This document shows, in pieces, positions 8,359 through 16,496 of a DNA stretch of 64,000 nucleotides (position 1 is the stretch's first letter; every line of letters starts with the position of its first letter). Below the pieces are notes generated by a model that saw only the letters and a list, made by a program, of their open reading frames with translations, was not told the DNA's origin and did no database searches. The position numbers and the translations under genes were made by a program. This DNA is from Caldilineaceae bacterium (GTDB lineage: Bacteria > Chloroflexota > Anaerolineae > Caldilineales > Caldilineaceae). The stretch is from NCBI GenBank assembly GCA_019637685.1, contig JAHBVF010000009.1:124001-188000 (forward strand), read 5' to 3'.

Positions 8359-9081
8359 TCAGTACGGCGGCTCTGCCGGGCCATCGTACCCGCAGGTTCC
8401 CATGCGCGGGGAGTTGACGACGGGCAGGGCCATCTCATCCTCGTGTTCGTGTTCCAACAGATGTTCCTCGCAGAAGAACCAATCGTCCACTCCGTCCGCT
8501 TCGTCCGCTTCGTACATGCAGTCGATGCAAATCCACTCTGCGGCTTTGTCGCAAACGTTACACTTCAAATCCGGGGGCGCGTTGCGGGCCATCAGCGCGA
8601 TGGGCTTGCCCGACCACACACCCGTGCGTTCTGCCACCACTTCCAGCGCCAGTTCGGTTGTGGAGCCAAAATCGTATTCGTGGCTGCCCTGCACACCCGG
8701 CGCAAAAACCTGTGCCACGGGCACGTCCATACTGGCCTCATTGCCCCACGTGTCAAAGCCTTCGATTATTTGTGTGTAGCGCGTACCATCGAACTCAAAC
8801 GCGCTCAGATGGCCGCAACATTCCAGCCAGATGGCGCGCAGATATCCGTCCAATTCTTGCAGCGTCGTCTGGCCGGGCATTTCCAGATGCAGCCAGAAGT
8901 CGCCGCCGTAGGCGTCCTGTACCAGCAGGTGAAAGATGGGCACAGTCTTGCCCGCGTCAGCCGCTTGTCCTGTCTGTTCTGCCCGTTGCGGACAGGACTG
9001 CAAATGTTTGGTCATGCCCCAACGGGTATATTCTTTGCCGCAATAGACACATAAACCGCGTGTTGCTTTGGCGCGTGCCAT
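8359..9081 (-). CDS. pRiA4b ORF-3-like (IS1096 TnpR-like) protein with zinc-binding ends
   Basis: A 240-residue protein. Residues ~45-160 match the plasmid pRiA4b ORF-3 fold by pattern: HLLVQD...FWLHLEMPGQTTLQELDGYLRAIW, then CCGHLSAFEF and a SHEYDFGSTTEL segment. The N-terminus carries a CVYCGKEY...KHLQSC zinc finger and the C-terminus a second cysteine cluster (CNVCDKAAEWICIDC). The start at ATG 9081 has an ideal GGAGGATACA site. The family is often carried by mobile elements but also occurs as a stand-alone gene; no transposase is nearby. Function is unknown. Confidence 0.7.
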   Translation of the reverse strand: MARAKATRGLCVYCGKEYTRWGMTKHLQSCPQRAEQTGQAADAGKTVPIFHLLVQDAYGGDFWLHLEMPGQTTLQELDGYLRAIWLECCGHLSAFEFDGTRYTQIIEGFDTWGNEASMDVPVAQVFAPGVQGSHEYDFGSTTELALEVVAERTGVWSGKPIALMARNAPPDLKCNVCDKAAEWICIDCMYEADEADGVDDWFFCEEHLLEHEHEDEMALPVVNSPRMGTCGYDGPAEPPY

Positions 9082-9098
9082 TGTATCCTCCTCCGAAA

Positions 9099-9129
9099 AG
9101 GAGTCCGACTTCTGAAAAGCCGGACTCCT
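9099..9129. terminator. Hairpin between the DinB-like and pRiA4b-like genes
   Basis: Arms 9099-9111 and 9117-9129 pair at 12 of 13 positions around a 5-nt loop. The stem sits right after the DinB-like stop codon. Its text (GGAGTCCGACTT) is a variant of the GAAGTTCGACTTTT palindromes at 12443-12476 and 39098-39132. Confidence 0.6.
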
Positions 9130-9131
9130 GA

Positions 9132-9608
9132 TTATCCTGCTCCCAGGGCAGTTTTGATATGTTGCAGATGCATTCGGTCGTGGCCTGCAATCGTTTCGTA
9201 GTACTGCTCGATAGTTATCACGCCGAGGGAGGGATGACGTCCAGTTCGTTCCCAATCGCTCTCTTCCAGCCCGTTCAGCCCCTGCAATGTACGGGCACGA
9301 GTGGCTTTCAGCCCGGCCAACAATTCTTCGGGCGAAAGGTCCCCAATGCGTTTTTTCACACCGGCATTCCAACGGGTCAGATCAAAGCCGTCTGGCAAAG
9401 TCTCTTCGCCCTTGAGGATTTTGTGGACCTGAATGCTCATCCCCCGCTCACCGTCGATAATGTGGCCCACAACCGTATTGACCGTCCACTGGTCGCCTTC
9501 GCCAAAGACCACCTGCTCCCACTGCTCCGGGGAGAGTCCGTTGAGCGTCTCCAGCAGCGTAGCGCGGGCATCGGCCAGGGCTGCGTTATGTTTTTCGGCC
9601 CGATTCAT
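9132..9608 (-). CDS. DinB/DfsB-like four-helix-bundle protein
   Basis: A 158-residue protein of the DinB/YfiT superfamily. The pattern is typical: an early TVVGHI helix with its His, and a C-terminal YYETIAGHDRMHLQHI helix supplying further histidines, which together form the metal site of this fold. Relatives include bacillithiol or mycothiol transferases and the ClbS/DfsB group; which thiol or substrate is used cannot be told. The start is the ATG at 9608 after an AGGAGGAG ribosome-binding site. It lies downstream of metY, separated from it by a long palindrome. Confidence 0.72.
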   Translation of the reverse strand: MNRAEKHNAALADARATLLETLNGLSPEQWEQVVFGEGDQWTVNTVVGHIIDGERGMSIQVHKILKGEETLPDGFDLTRWNAGVKKRIGDLSPEELLAGLKATRARTLQGLNGLEESDWERTGRHPSLGVITIEQYYETIAGHDRMHLQHIKTALGAG

Positions 9609-9627
9609 AGCTCCTCCTGTATGCTAT

Positions 9628-9678
9628 GTGCTGCGTGCTGCGTGAAAGCGAACGACGATCTCACGCAGCACGCAGCAC
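9628..9678. repeat. 18-bp perfect inverted repeat after metY
   Basis: Arms 9628-9645 and 9661-9678 are perfect reverse complements with a 15-nt loop. It sits between metY and the DinB-like gene on the minus strand and may end or dampen transcription from the met operon. Confidence 0.7.
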
Positions 9679-9691
9679 GCAGTATCTTCCC

Positions 9692-10969
9692 TTACGCTTG
9701 CGACGCGGCCAATGCCTGCTCCAAATCTTCCTTAATGTCGTCGATGTGCTCGATGCCGATGCACAGACGAATCATATCCGATGTCACACCGGCTGTGACC
9801 AGTTCGTCGTCGCTGAGCTGGCGATGGGTGGTGGACGCGGGGTGCGAGGCCAGGGACTTGGCATCGCCGATATTGACCAGCCGCTTGAAGAGTTTCAGGC
9901 TGTCATAGAACTTCACGCCCGCGTCAAAGCCGCCCTTCACGCCAAAGGTGAGCAGCGCGGAGGGGCGGCCCTTTGTATATTTCTGGGCGAGTTCGTAGTA
10001 GGGCGAGTCGGGCAGACCGGCATAACTGACCCAATCCACCGCGGAATGGTCTTGCAGATAGTTGGCTACGGCCAGCGCGTTGTCGCAGTGGCGTTCCATG
10101 CGCAGGGGCAGGGTTTCCAGCCCTTGCAGAATCAGGAAAGCGTTGAAAGGGCTGATGGCGGAGCCAGTATTGCGCAGGGGCACTGTGCGGGCGCGCCCGA
10201 TATAGGCTGCCCGTCCCAGGGCTTCGGTGTAGACAACGCCGTGATAGGCCGGCTCCGGGTTGCTGAGCATGGGGAAGCGTTCTTTGTTCTCGGCCCAGGG
10301 GAAGTTGCCGCTGTCCACAATCACACCGCCCAGGGATGTGCCATGGCCGCCCATATATTTGGTCAGGGCGTGGACGACAATGTCACAGCCGTATTCGATG
10401 GGTTTGGTCAACACAGGCGTAGCCACTGTATTGTCCACAATCACCGGCACGCCGTGCTTGTGGGCCATTGTGGCAATGGCCTCCAGATCGACAATATTGC
10501 CCGCGGGATTGCCAATACTTTCGCAGAAAACGGCAACTGTCTTGTCGTCGATCAATTTTTCCATACTGGCCGGGCTGTCGTCCTCGGCAAAGCGCACTTC
10601 GATGCCCTGCTTGGGCAGCATATGCGCAAAGAGGGTGTAGGTTCCGCCGTAGAGCATAGGGGTGGAGACCACATTGTTGCCCGCTTCGGCAATGGTGAGA
10701 ATCGCATAGTTCACCGCGGCCATGCCCGCGCTGACCACCAGGGAAGCGACGCCCCCTTCCAGGGCTGCCACGCGCTGCTCCAGCACATCCTGGGTGGGGT
10801 TCATAATGCGGGTGTAAATGTTGCCCGGCACTGCTAGATTGAAGAGGTCTGCGCCGTGTTGGGCATTGTCGAACTCGAAGGCCACTGTCTGGTAGATGGG
10901 CACGGCCACGGATTTGGTGGTCGCCTCCGACTCGTAGCCCGTGTGGATTACAATTGTTTCGTCGCGCAT
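9692..10969 (-). CDS. metY: O-acetylhomoserine sulfhydrylase (aminocarboxypropyltransferase)
   Basis: A 425-residue PLP enzyme of the Cys/Met metabolism family. The length and the HALTKYMGGHGT segment (Lys forming the Schiff base with PLP), the NIYTRIMNPT start region and the ESIGNP and VDNTVATP segments are those of MetY rather than the shorter cystathionine gamma-synthases. It converts O-acetylhomoserine plus sulfide to homocysteine. It follows metA on the same strand, which supplies the acylated homoserine, and starts at ATG 10969 with an AAAGGAGCT site. The 89-nt gap to metA suggests one transcript. Confidence 0.93.
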   Translation of the reverse strand: MRDETIVIHTGYESEATTKSVAVPIYQTVAFEFDNAQHGADLFNLAVPGNIYTRIMNPTQDVLEQRVAALEGGVASLVVSAGMAAVNYAILTIAEAGNNVVSTPMLYGGTYTLFAHMLPKQGIEVRFAEDDSPASMEKLIDDKTVAVFCESIGNPAGNIVDLEAIATMAHKHGVPVIVDNTVATPVLTKPIEYGCDIVVHALTKYMGGHGTSLGGVIVDSGNFPWAENKERFPMLSNPEPAYHGVVYTEALGRAAYIGRARTVPLRNTGSAISPFNAFLILQGLETLPLRMERHCDNALAVANYLQDHSAVDWVSYAGLPDSPYYELAQKYTKGRPSALLTFGVKGGFDAGVKFYDSLKLFKRLVNIGDAKSLASHPASTTHRQLSDDELVTAGVTSDMIRLCIGIEHIDDIKEDLEQALAASQA

Positions 10970-11058
10970 GGAAAGCTCCTTTGGGATGGGATATGGGTAT
11001 GGGGTGCAGGATGGATATTGGATATTCGGCGGATCGCAGGTGCGATCCCTAACCGTAC

Positions 11059-12135
11059 CTACTGTTTGGCGTTCAGGCCCAGGGGGTCATCCGGATCGAC
11101 GCCCTCTTTATACAGCTTGCGTCGGTCCAGATCGGCCAGGCGGTAGACCAGCCCCAGCCAGTTGTTAAAAATAGCCCGGGCCGTGTCGCCCCAGGTGTTG
11201 TCCAGATAGGGCAGCATCGCGCTTTCAGGGAAAGGCGGAGGCACACTACCCCGGCGTTTGGCAACCTGCACCATCTCCCGATAGGCATCGGCCACCGCGG
11301 CCACGTCCGGCGGAAAATAGTTGTCCGGATGGGGCGGATAGTCCTCCCGTTCGCCGTGATAGTAGCGATGGACCTCCCGTTTGTACTCTTTGAGCAGACT
11401 GTTGATGTCATACTCCGGGTGGCCCTGCAGATAGATGACCCGGAACTGATCCGCGCTGACCGCCATATGTGCCCCGGCCTCCTCGCTATCCACCAGAATC
11501 GACAGCCCCGCCGCGATAAACTGCTCCCGGCTGATCTCATTGTAGCGGGAATGGGGCACATCGAAACGGGTGTTGATGTCGCTGAGCAGGGGGTGGGAGG
11601 GGTGCAACACCCGGTGGTTGAAGACCCCCCAGCGTTTGAAGCCCAGAGGCTGACGTTCCACCCCGTGAAACTGTTGCAGCAGCGCGTGGGTGGCCAGACA
11701 GGAGCAGAGCACCGACGCCACATTCTCCGAAGCCCAGGCCATCACTTCGGAGAGGGGCTGCCAGAACGGCTCCAGTTCCAGCGCCGGATTGGTCACGTTG
11801 GCCCCGGTGATAATCAGCGCGTCCAGCCCTTTTTCCTGGGCATTCTGAAAGGTGCTGTAGTAGCGGTCGATGTACGCTTGGCTCTCGGCGCTGCGGGGCA
11901 GGCCGGGCACAGAAAAAGGATGGACGAAAAACTGAGCGATCTGATTGGAGCTGCCCACCAGACGCATAAACTGCTGCTCGGTCACTTGCAGCGCGGCGTC
12001 GGGCATCATATTCAGCAATCCGATGTGCAGCTCGCGGATGTCTTGCTTGAGCGCGTGTTCCAGGGGCAGAACCTCCTGGCCTCGCTCGCGCAGACGCTCA
12101 AATGTTGGTAGGGGAGAATGGGCAACAATCGGCAT
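11059..12135 (-). CDS. metA: Homoserine O-acyltransferase (MetA family)
   Basis: A 358-residue member of the glutamine-amidotransferase-fold MetA family. Visible are the HIGLLNMMPDAAL start of the fold, LIITGANV, the nucleophile region CSCLATHA (Cys146 aligns with the catalytic Cys) and LQGHPEYD with the catalytic His. Many MetA proteins with an adjacent metY are acetyl- rather than succinyl-transferases, so acetyl-CoA is the likely donor, but the deciding residue was not checked. The family is usually ~300-310 residues, so this one carries a longer C-terminal tail. The ATG at 12135 was preferred over the upstream TTG at 12138. It is preceded by a long structured leader. Confidence 0.9.
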   Translation of the reverse strand: MPIVAHSPLPTFERLRERGQEVLPLEHALKQDIRELHIGLLNMMPDAALQVTEQQFMRLVGSSNQIAQFFVHPFSVPGLPRSAESQAYIDRYYSTFQNAQEKGLDALIITGANVTNPALELEPFWQPLSEVMAWASENVASVLCSCLATHALLQQFHGVERQPLGFKRWGVFNHRVLHPSHPLLSDINTRFDVPHSRYNEISREQFIAAGLSILVDSEEAGAHMAVSADQFRVIYLQGHPEYDINSLLKEYKREVHRYYHGEREDYPPHPDNYFPPDVAAVADAYREMVQVAKRRGSVPPPFPESAMLPYLDNTWGDTARAIFNNWLGLVYRLADLDRRKLYKEGVDPDDPLGLNAKQ

Positions 12136-12381
12136 CAAATAATCCAGACGTGTATAAAAACCGAGTTTTTATGCCAGTATTTTCCGTCGGACCCAATGAG
12201 TGATGTGGTTCAACTCGGCTTTTTAGGGAATATAGCAACAAAAACAGCAGCATCCGCGCCGCGCCGCAACATTGGGGCGTGGGTGCTGCCGTTCGGTGTG
12301 TATCGTTGGATGGCATCTCAGAACAAACGTGGGTGGAACGATTTCGTTCCACGCGGCTGATCTGTCCACAAAATGAGTATG
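12136..12381 (-). promoter_or_regulatory. Structured ~245-nt leader of metA-metY, candidate cis-regulatory RNA
   Basis: Between the predicted +1 (~12381) and the metA ATG the minus-strand transcript can form several stems: a 20-nt perfect palindrome at 12333-12352, a GC-rich hairpin pairing 12247-12260 with 12275-12289, and a long-range stem pairing 12156-12167 with 12212-12224. The last is followed by a U run (about 12160-12152), about 20 nt before the ATG, which looks like an attenuator or riboswitch platform. I find no SAM-I or SAH riboswitch core sequence in it. Confidence 0.45.
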
Positions 12382-12387
12382 GACAAA

Positions 12388-12416
12388 TTATAGCACGCCT
12401 GCTTTAACACTTGCAA
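12388..12416 (-). promoter_or_regulatory. Promoter of metA-metY
   Basis: On the minus strand TTGCAA (12411-12416) and a perfect TATAAT (12388-12393) are 17 nt apart. Predicted +1 is about 12381. A TGTCCA...TGGACA inverted repeat (12363-12385) covers the start site and could be an operator. Confidence 0.75.
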
Positions 12417-12442
12417 TCTTGTCTCTTCTTGCCTATCCTGAA

Positions 12443-12476
12443 AGAAGTTCGACTTTTTCCGAAAAGCCGAACTTCT
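12443..12476. repeat. AGAAGTTCGACTTTT-type palindrome
   Basis: Arms 12443-12457 and 12462-12476 match at 14 of 15 positions around a 4-nt loop. It lies between the divergent metA promoter and the plus-strand enolase-superfamily gene. A perfect version is at 39098-39132. Confidence 0.65.
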
Positions 12477-12503
12477 GAAATCACCCCACCACCGGAGACC
12501 CCC

Positions 12504-13649
12504 ATGAAAATTACTGCCCTGGAAACTCTCTGTCTTTCGCGGATGCACGAACCCGAACGCCAGTGGATCACTTCCCGCTATCGCACCATCAAAGCCGACT
12601 GCGCGGTCGTCCTCGTCCACACGGATGCAGGCATCACCGGCATCGGCGAAGCCTCGGCCTATGGCTGGCTCACAAAAATTCAGGGCTGGGTGGAATGGCT
12701 GGCCCCTACGCTTGTCGGCAAAGACCCCCTGGACCCGGCCATCGCGCCCCGCCCCACTGGACGCAACCGCCCCATCGACACCGCCATCGCCGGGATCGAC
12801 TGCGCGCTTTGGGATCTGCGCGGCAAGGCCGCGGGCAAACGGGTGAGCGAACTGCTGGCCCCCACCCCCGCGGATCGGGTACGGCTCTACGCTTCCGGCG
12901 GCTGTCGTTATGACTGGCGCTACAACCCGGAGCAGCTCATCGAAGAGGCCCTGGGCTACATCGAGCAGGGCTACACGGCTATGAAATTTCGCATCGGCAC
13001 CGAATGGGCTTTTGACGGGGTGACAGTAGACCGCTTTCTCGGCCTCGTGCGGGAACTGGCCCAGGCTGTGGACGGACGGATGGACCTGGCCCTGGACGGC
13101 AACTGCCGCCTGACCGAAGAAGAGGCCCTGCCCATTGCCCTGGAGATCGAGCGGCTGGGCTTTGCCTGGTTCGAAGAACCCATCGACCGCAACAATATTG
13201 CCGGCAACGCTCGCCTGTGTGAGGCTGTCGAAATGCCTATCACCGGTGGCGAGGCATTTTCCAGCCTGGACGAATTCCGACCCTACATCGAGCAGAAAGC
13301 CTACGACGTTCTCCAGCCCGACGCGGGTCTCTCTGGTATCACCGAAACCGTGCGCATCGCGGAGATGGCCGCCCATTACGGCTTGCCCGTCTATCCCCAC
13401 TCCTGGCACAACGGGCTGATGTGTATGGCCCACGCGCAACTGGTGGCCGCCATTCCCAACATTGCAATCGTCGAATTGTGCCAGCATCAGGGGCCGCTCC
13501 AATGGGGCATTCTGGCGGAAAAGCCACAGATTGTGGACGGCCACCTCATTCTGCCCGACAGCCCCGGCCTGGGTGTGGAATTGGCCGAGAATGTGGCCGA
13601 ACGCTTCCCCCACGTGGAAGGGCACTACGGGATCACTGTAGAGCGATAG
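12504..13649 (+). CDS. Enolase-superfamily dehydratase/racemase, MR/MLE family
   Basis: A 381-residue enolase-superfamily protein, distinct from the one at 5579. It shows KFRIG with the catalytic-strand Lys, metal ligands at Asp198 (LDGNC), the FEEP Glu and the TGGEA Glu at ~26-residue spacing, a QPDAG Asp, and HSW with a distal His. That set is typical of acid-sugar dehydratases and related racemases. The ATG at 12504 follows a weak GGAGACC site. It lies just upstream of a sugar ABC transporter and probably acts on the imported compound or a derivative; the substrate is not predictable. Confidence 0.83.
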   Translation: MKITALETLCLSRMHEPERQWITSRYRTIKADCAVVLVHTDAGITGIGEASAYGWLTKIQGWVEWLAPTLVGKDPLDPAIAPRPTGRNRPIDTAIAGIDCALWDLRGKAAGKRVSELLAPTPADRVRLYASGGCRYDWRYNPEQLIEEALGYIEQGYTAMKFRIGTEWAFDGVTVDRFLGLVRELAQAVDGRMDLALDGNCRLTEEEALPIALEIERLGFAWFEEPIDRNNIAGNARLCEAVEMPITGGEAFSSLDEFRPYIEQKAYDVLQPDAGLSGITETVRIAEMAAHYGLPVYPHSWHNGLMCMAHAQLVAAIPNIAIVELCQHQGPLQWGILAEKPQIVDGHLILPDSPGLGVELAENVAERFPHVEGHYGITVER

Positions 13650-13670
13650 CCTATTGGCGGTGAAATCCAA

Positions 13671-13714
13671 AACGGAAAACGTGGGATCCGTTGTCATATC
13701 CCACGTTTCCCGTT
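13671..13714. terminator. Stem-loop after the second enolase-superfamily gene
   Basis: Arms 13671-13687 and 13698-13714 pair at 16 of 17 positions around a 10-nt loop. It lies 22 nt after the stop codon and before the ABC transporter promoter, so a terminator role is likely even though no long U tract follows. Confidence 0.6.
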
Positions 13715-13775
13715 GCACGTTAAATTACAAGTGCTGTAGCTTTGCCCATAGCCAAACTTACCGGATATTTCTCCT

Positions 13776-13804
13776 TTGACAGCCGATCCCCCCCGTGCTA
13801 AAAT
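13776..13804 (+). promoter_or_regulatory. Promoter of the sugar ABC transporter operon
   Basis: TTGACA (13776-13781) and TAAAAT (13799-13804) are separated by 17 nt, near consensus. Predicted +1 is about 13811, leaving an ~87-nt leader with an AAGGAG site before the ATG at 13898. Confidence 0.78.
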
Positions 13805-13897
13805 GCTGGCGACCCAAAGTACCATTGGTAATATCCCCAATTATCACGGCCCACCGCACTGTTTTGCATTTAACACCGAACAGACAAGGAGAAACCT

Positions 13898-15271
13898 ATG
13901 TCCGACAGCCAATTGATCAACCGCCGTTTCAGCCGCCGTACCTTTCTGCGCGGCGCGTTGTTGAGCGCTGGTGCAGCCGCCCTGGCTGCCTGTGCCGCGC
14001 CCGCGCCACCCCAGTCTGGGTCCGAAAACACAGAGGCCGCCGCGGCCGCACCGGCAACAGAAGCCACCACCGTCAAATTTTTGACCCAGGGCGGCAATGA
14101 TGTGGCCTTTCTGCGCTACGAACCGTTGATTGCCTCCTTCCAGGAAGCCAACAGCAACATTAGCGTTGAACCCATCTGGGAACCCGGCGGCGCGATTGAA
14201 GTCCAGACCAAATTGCTCACCCTCATCGCGGCCGGCGACGCGCCCGACACCTATTGGGCGCACAGCTACACCAATTCCGGCCAGGCCGTGCGCGAGTTGC
14301 AACTGGACCTGAACCCCTATCTGGACGCGTCCGACGATATCAGCGGCGATGACTTCCTCCTGGCTGCCTACAAGGACTTCCAATACGGCGACAAACAAAT
14401 TGGCTTCCCCCGGGAGACCACCAGCACAGTGCTCATCTACAACGCCGAGTTGTTCGACAAGCACAGCCTGGCCTATCCCAGCGAAGGCTGGTCCTGGGCC
14501 GACTTTGTCGAAGCTGCTACGGTCATCACCGAGGGCGAAGGCGCGGACAAGATTTATGGCACTGCCGACTGGCATCTGAACCGCAATACGTGGATCAAAA
14601 TGTGGCAGAAGGGCGGCGACGTGCTCAACGAAGACCACACAAAGTTCACAATGAACCAGGAACCCAGCCTCTCCCAGATCAATGAGATTGCCGCCTGGCA
14701 TCACGAAGCTGGCGTACATCTGCCCGCGACCACAGCCGAGGCAGGCGGCTTCACCACTGCCAATCTCTTCGTCACCGGCAATATCGGCATGTTTCCCCAA
14801 TTCTCCGTCTTCTCCGGTCTTCTCGACGCGGAGTTCAAATGGGACATCGCCCACCTGCCCGTGGACGAGGGCGACATTCAGACCACCCGCGTAGCCTCTG
14901 CGGGCCATAGCATCTACAGCGGCACGGCCAACCCGAACGAAGCCTGGCAGTGGATGAAATTCCTGGGCGGCGAGCAGGCCTTCCGCCATTGGGTGGATGC
15001 CACGGGTCTGAATGTGCCTTCTCTGAAGGTGGTGGCCGAGAGCCTGTTGGAAACCAGCGCTGATTCCCTGCCCGAACACGCGCAGGTGATGCTTGACGCC
15101 TTCGACTATGGCCGCCCGGAACCGGTCGCGGGCGACTGGATCGGCGTGCATCGGGAAGTGCAGCCCGCGCTCAATTCCATCTACGGCGTAGAGCAGGCCG
15201 ACGCCCAGACCGCGCTGGATGCCATCGCGGCCCGGGTGGAGGAGTTGGCCGTCTACGTGCCGGGGGCGTAA
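13898..15271 (+). CDS. ABC transporter sugar-binding lipoprotein, Tat-exported
   Basis: A 457-residue extracellular solute-binding protein, family 1. The N-terminus has a twin-arginine signal (SRRTFLRG), a hydrophobic segment and a lipobox ending AAC, followed by an Ala/Glu-rich linker; the mature protein would be a membrane-anchored lipoprotein. The body has the family pattern TVKFLTQGG, QEANSNISVEP, IAAGDAPDTYWAH and GNIGMFPQF. Two permease genes follow. A palindrome at 15339-15389 lies between this gene and the first permease, consistent with higher expression of the binding protein. The ligand is probably a sugar or oligosaccharide. Confidence 0.88.
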   Translation: MSDSQLINRRFSRRTFLRGALLSAGAAALAACAAPAPPQSGSENTEAAAAAPATEATTVKFLTQGGNDVAFLRYEPLIASFQEANSNISVEPIWEPGGAIEVQTKLLTLIAAGDAPDTYWAHSYTNSGQAVRELQLDLNPYLDASDDISGDDFLLAAYKDFQYGDKQIGFPRETTSTVLIYNAELFDKHSLAYPSEGWSWADFVEAATVITEGEGADKIYGTADWHLNRNTWIKMWQKGGDVLNEDHTKFTMNQEPSLSQINEIAAWHHEAGVHLPATTAEAGGFTTANLFVTGNIGMFPQFSVFSGLLDAEFKWDIAHLPVDEGDIQTTRVASAGHSIYSGTANPNEAWQWMKFLGGEQAFRHWVDATGLNVPSLKVVAESLLETSADSLPEHAQVMLDAFDYGRPEPVAGDWIGVHREVQPALNSIYGVEQADAQTALDAIAARVEELAVYVPGA

Positions 15272-15338
15272 GAGCGTACTGCGTATTTCGTACTGCGTAC
15301 ATAGTGTCGTGGCAAGGCTTTTTGCCTGACACAGAGAA

Positions 15339-15389
15339 GTGAAGCGTGAAACGTGAGATGAGTGTTCGATCTCGCGTTTCACGCTTCAC
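15339..15389. repeat. GCGTGAAACGTGAGA palindrome between binding protein and permease genes
   Basis: Arms 15339-15358 and 15370-15389 pair at 19 of 20 positions. The core GCGTGAAACGTGAGA recurs as the arm of the palindrome at 28888-28928. Inside an operon, such a stem can stabilise the upstream mRNA or attenuate downstream genes. Confidence 0.7.
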
Positions 15390-15445
15390 GTAGCCAATCC
15401 GAATATTGTAGGATTGTATTCCACACAGTCTGCACGAGATTCTTG

Positions 15446-16378
15446 ATGACCACCCAATCTCCTTCCGTTTCTCCCAAACCCAGACGGCGCAGCGGCCTGC
15501 TACGCAGCGAAGCCAGAGACGCTTTTATCTTCATTCTGCCCTGGTTTCTCGGCTTTCTGGCCTTCACTGCCGGGCCGATGTTAGCCTCCCTCTACATCTC
15601 CTTCACCCGCTGGGAAATTGTCACCTCCGCCAAGTGGGTTGGCTTTGAACAGTACACAAAACTCTTCTCCGACGACCGCTTCTGGCTCTCGCTCTACAAC
15701 ACCAGCTATTACGTCTTTCTGGGCGTACCCCTGCATCTGCTGATGGCCCTGCTGGCCGCGCTGGCTATCAATCTGAACCTGCGGGGGATCCGTATCTATC
15801 GCACCCTTTTTTATGTGCCCTCCCTGACGCCGGTGGTGGCGAACTCGATTCTGTGGGTCTGGATTTTCCACCCCCAGTGGGGGCTGGCCAACAGCTTTCT
15901 GGAGCGCTTCGGGATCGAAGGGCTTTACTGGCTCCAAGACCCGCGCCTGGCCAAACCCGCGCTGATTATTATGAGCTTCTGGTCCATCGGCGGACAGATG
16001 GTGATTCTGCTGGCTGGACTGAAGGGGATTCCCGCGGTGCTTTACGAGGCCGCGGACATCGACGGCGCGACCACCTGGCAACGTTTCTGGCGTATTACCC
16101 TGCCGCTGCTCACACCGGCTCTCTTCTTCAATTTTATCATTGCTATCATCGGCGCCTTTCAAATTTTTACCCAGGCCTACATTATGACCGACGGCGGGCC
16201 GAACTATTCCACCCTCTTCTATCTGCTCTATCTCTACCGGGCCGCCTTCGAAAATTTCCGTATGGGTTACGCCTCGGCAATGGCCTGGGTGCTCTTTGTG
16301 ATTGTGCTGATCTTCACCCTTATCCAATTCCGTCTTTCCGATCGTTGGGTCTTCTACGAAGGGGATTTGCGGAAGTAG
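15446..16378 (+). CDS. Sugar ABC transporter permease, MalF/UgpA type
   Basis: A 310-residue inner-membrane protein with about six hydrophobic segments, the first around residues 25-45 after a basic Arg-rich N-terminus. The EAA loop that contacts the ATPase is visible ([17 protein letters not shown]...LP). The start was placed at ATG 15446; the upstream in-frame extension runs through the palindrome. It pairs with the next permease to form the membrane channel for the upstream binding protein. No ATPase gene accompanies the operon, so a shared MsmK-like ATPase encoded elsewhere is expected. Confidence 0.88.
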   Translation: MTTQSPSVSPKPRRRSGLLRSEARDAFIFILPWFLGFLAFTAGPMLASLYISFTRWEIVTSAKWVGFEQYTKLFSDDRFWLSLYNTSYYVFLGVPLHLLMALLAALAINLNLRGIRIYRTLFYVPSLTPVVANSILWVWIFHPQWGLANSFLERFGIEGLYWLQDPRLAKPALIIMSFWSIGGQMVILLAGLKGIPAVLYEAADIDGATTWQRFWRITLPLLTPALFFNFIIAIIGAFQIFTQAYIMTDGGPNYSTLFYLLYLYRAAFENFRMGYASAMAWVLFVIVLIFTLIQFRLSDRWVFYEGDLRK

Positions 16379-16433
16379 AAAGTAGGGATTGGGGCCTGGG
16401 AATCGGTTTCCAATCCCCAACCCCCAATTCCTA

Positions 16434-16468
16434 GTTCCCAATTCCCAATTCCCAATTCCCAATTCCCA
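16434..16468. repeat. Five tandem 7-bp units (ATTCCCA)
   Basis: One GTTCCCA unit followed by four exact ATTCCCA units, between the two permease genes. The number of units is likely to vary by slippage. The repeat is non-coding and ends 28 nt before the next ATG. Confidence 0.85.
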
Positions 16469-16496
16469 GTCCCCTTCGTTCCAGGAAATTTTCTGA

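Noticed and set aside
12136..12381. SAM-I riboswitch upstream of metA
   Set aside because: The conserved core (GAGGGA ... GCAACC pattern) is absent, so the leader is reported only as an unclassified structured RNA.
13844..15382. 512-codon minus-strand open frame
   Set aside because: Antisense of the sugar-binding lipoprotein gene, which has a complete Tat/lipobox signal and body.
16434..16468. CRISPR-like short repeats
   Set aside because: Five contiguous 7-bp units without spacers; a simple tandem repeat. No CRISPR array or cas gene was seen anywhere in the window.
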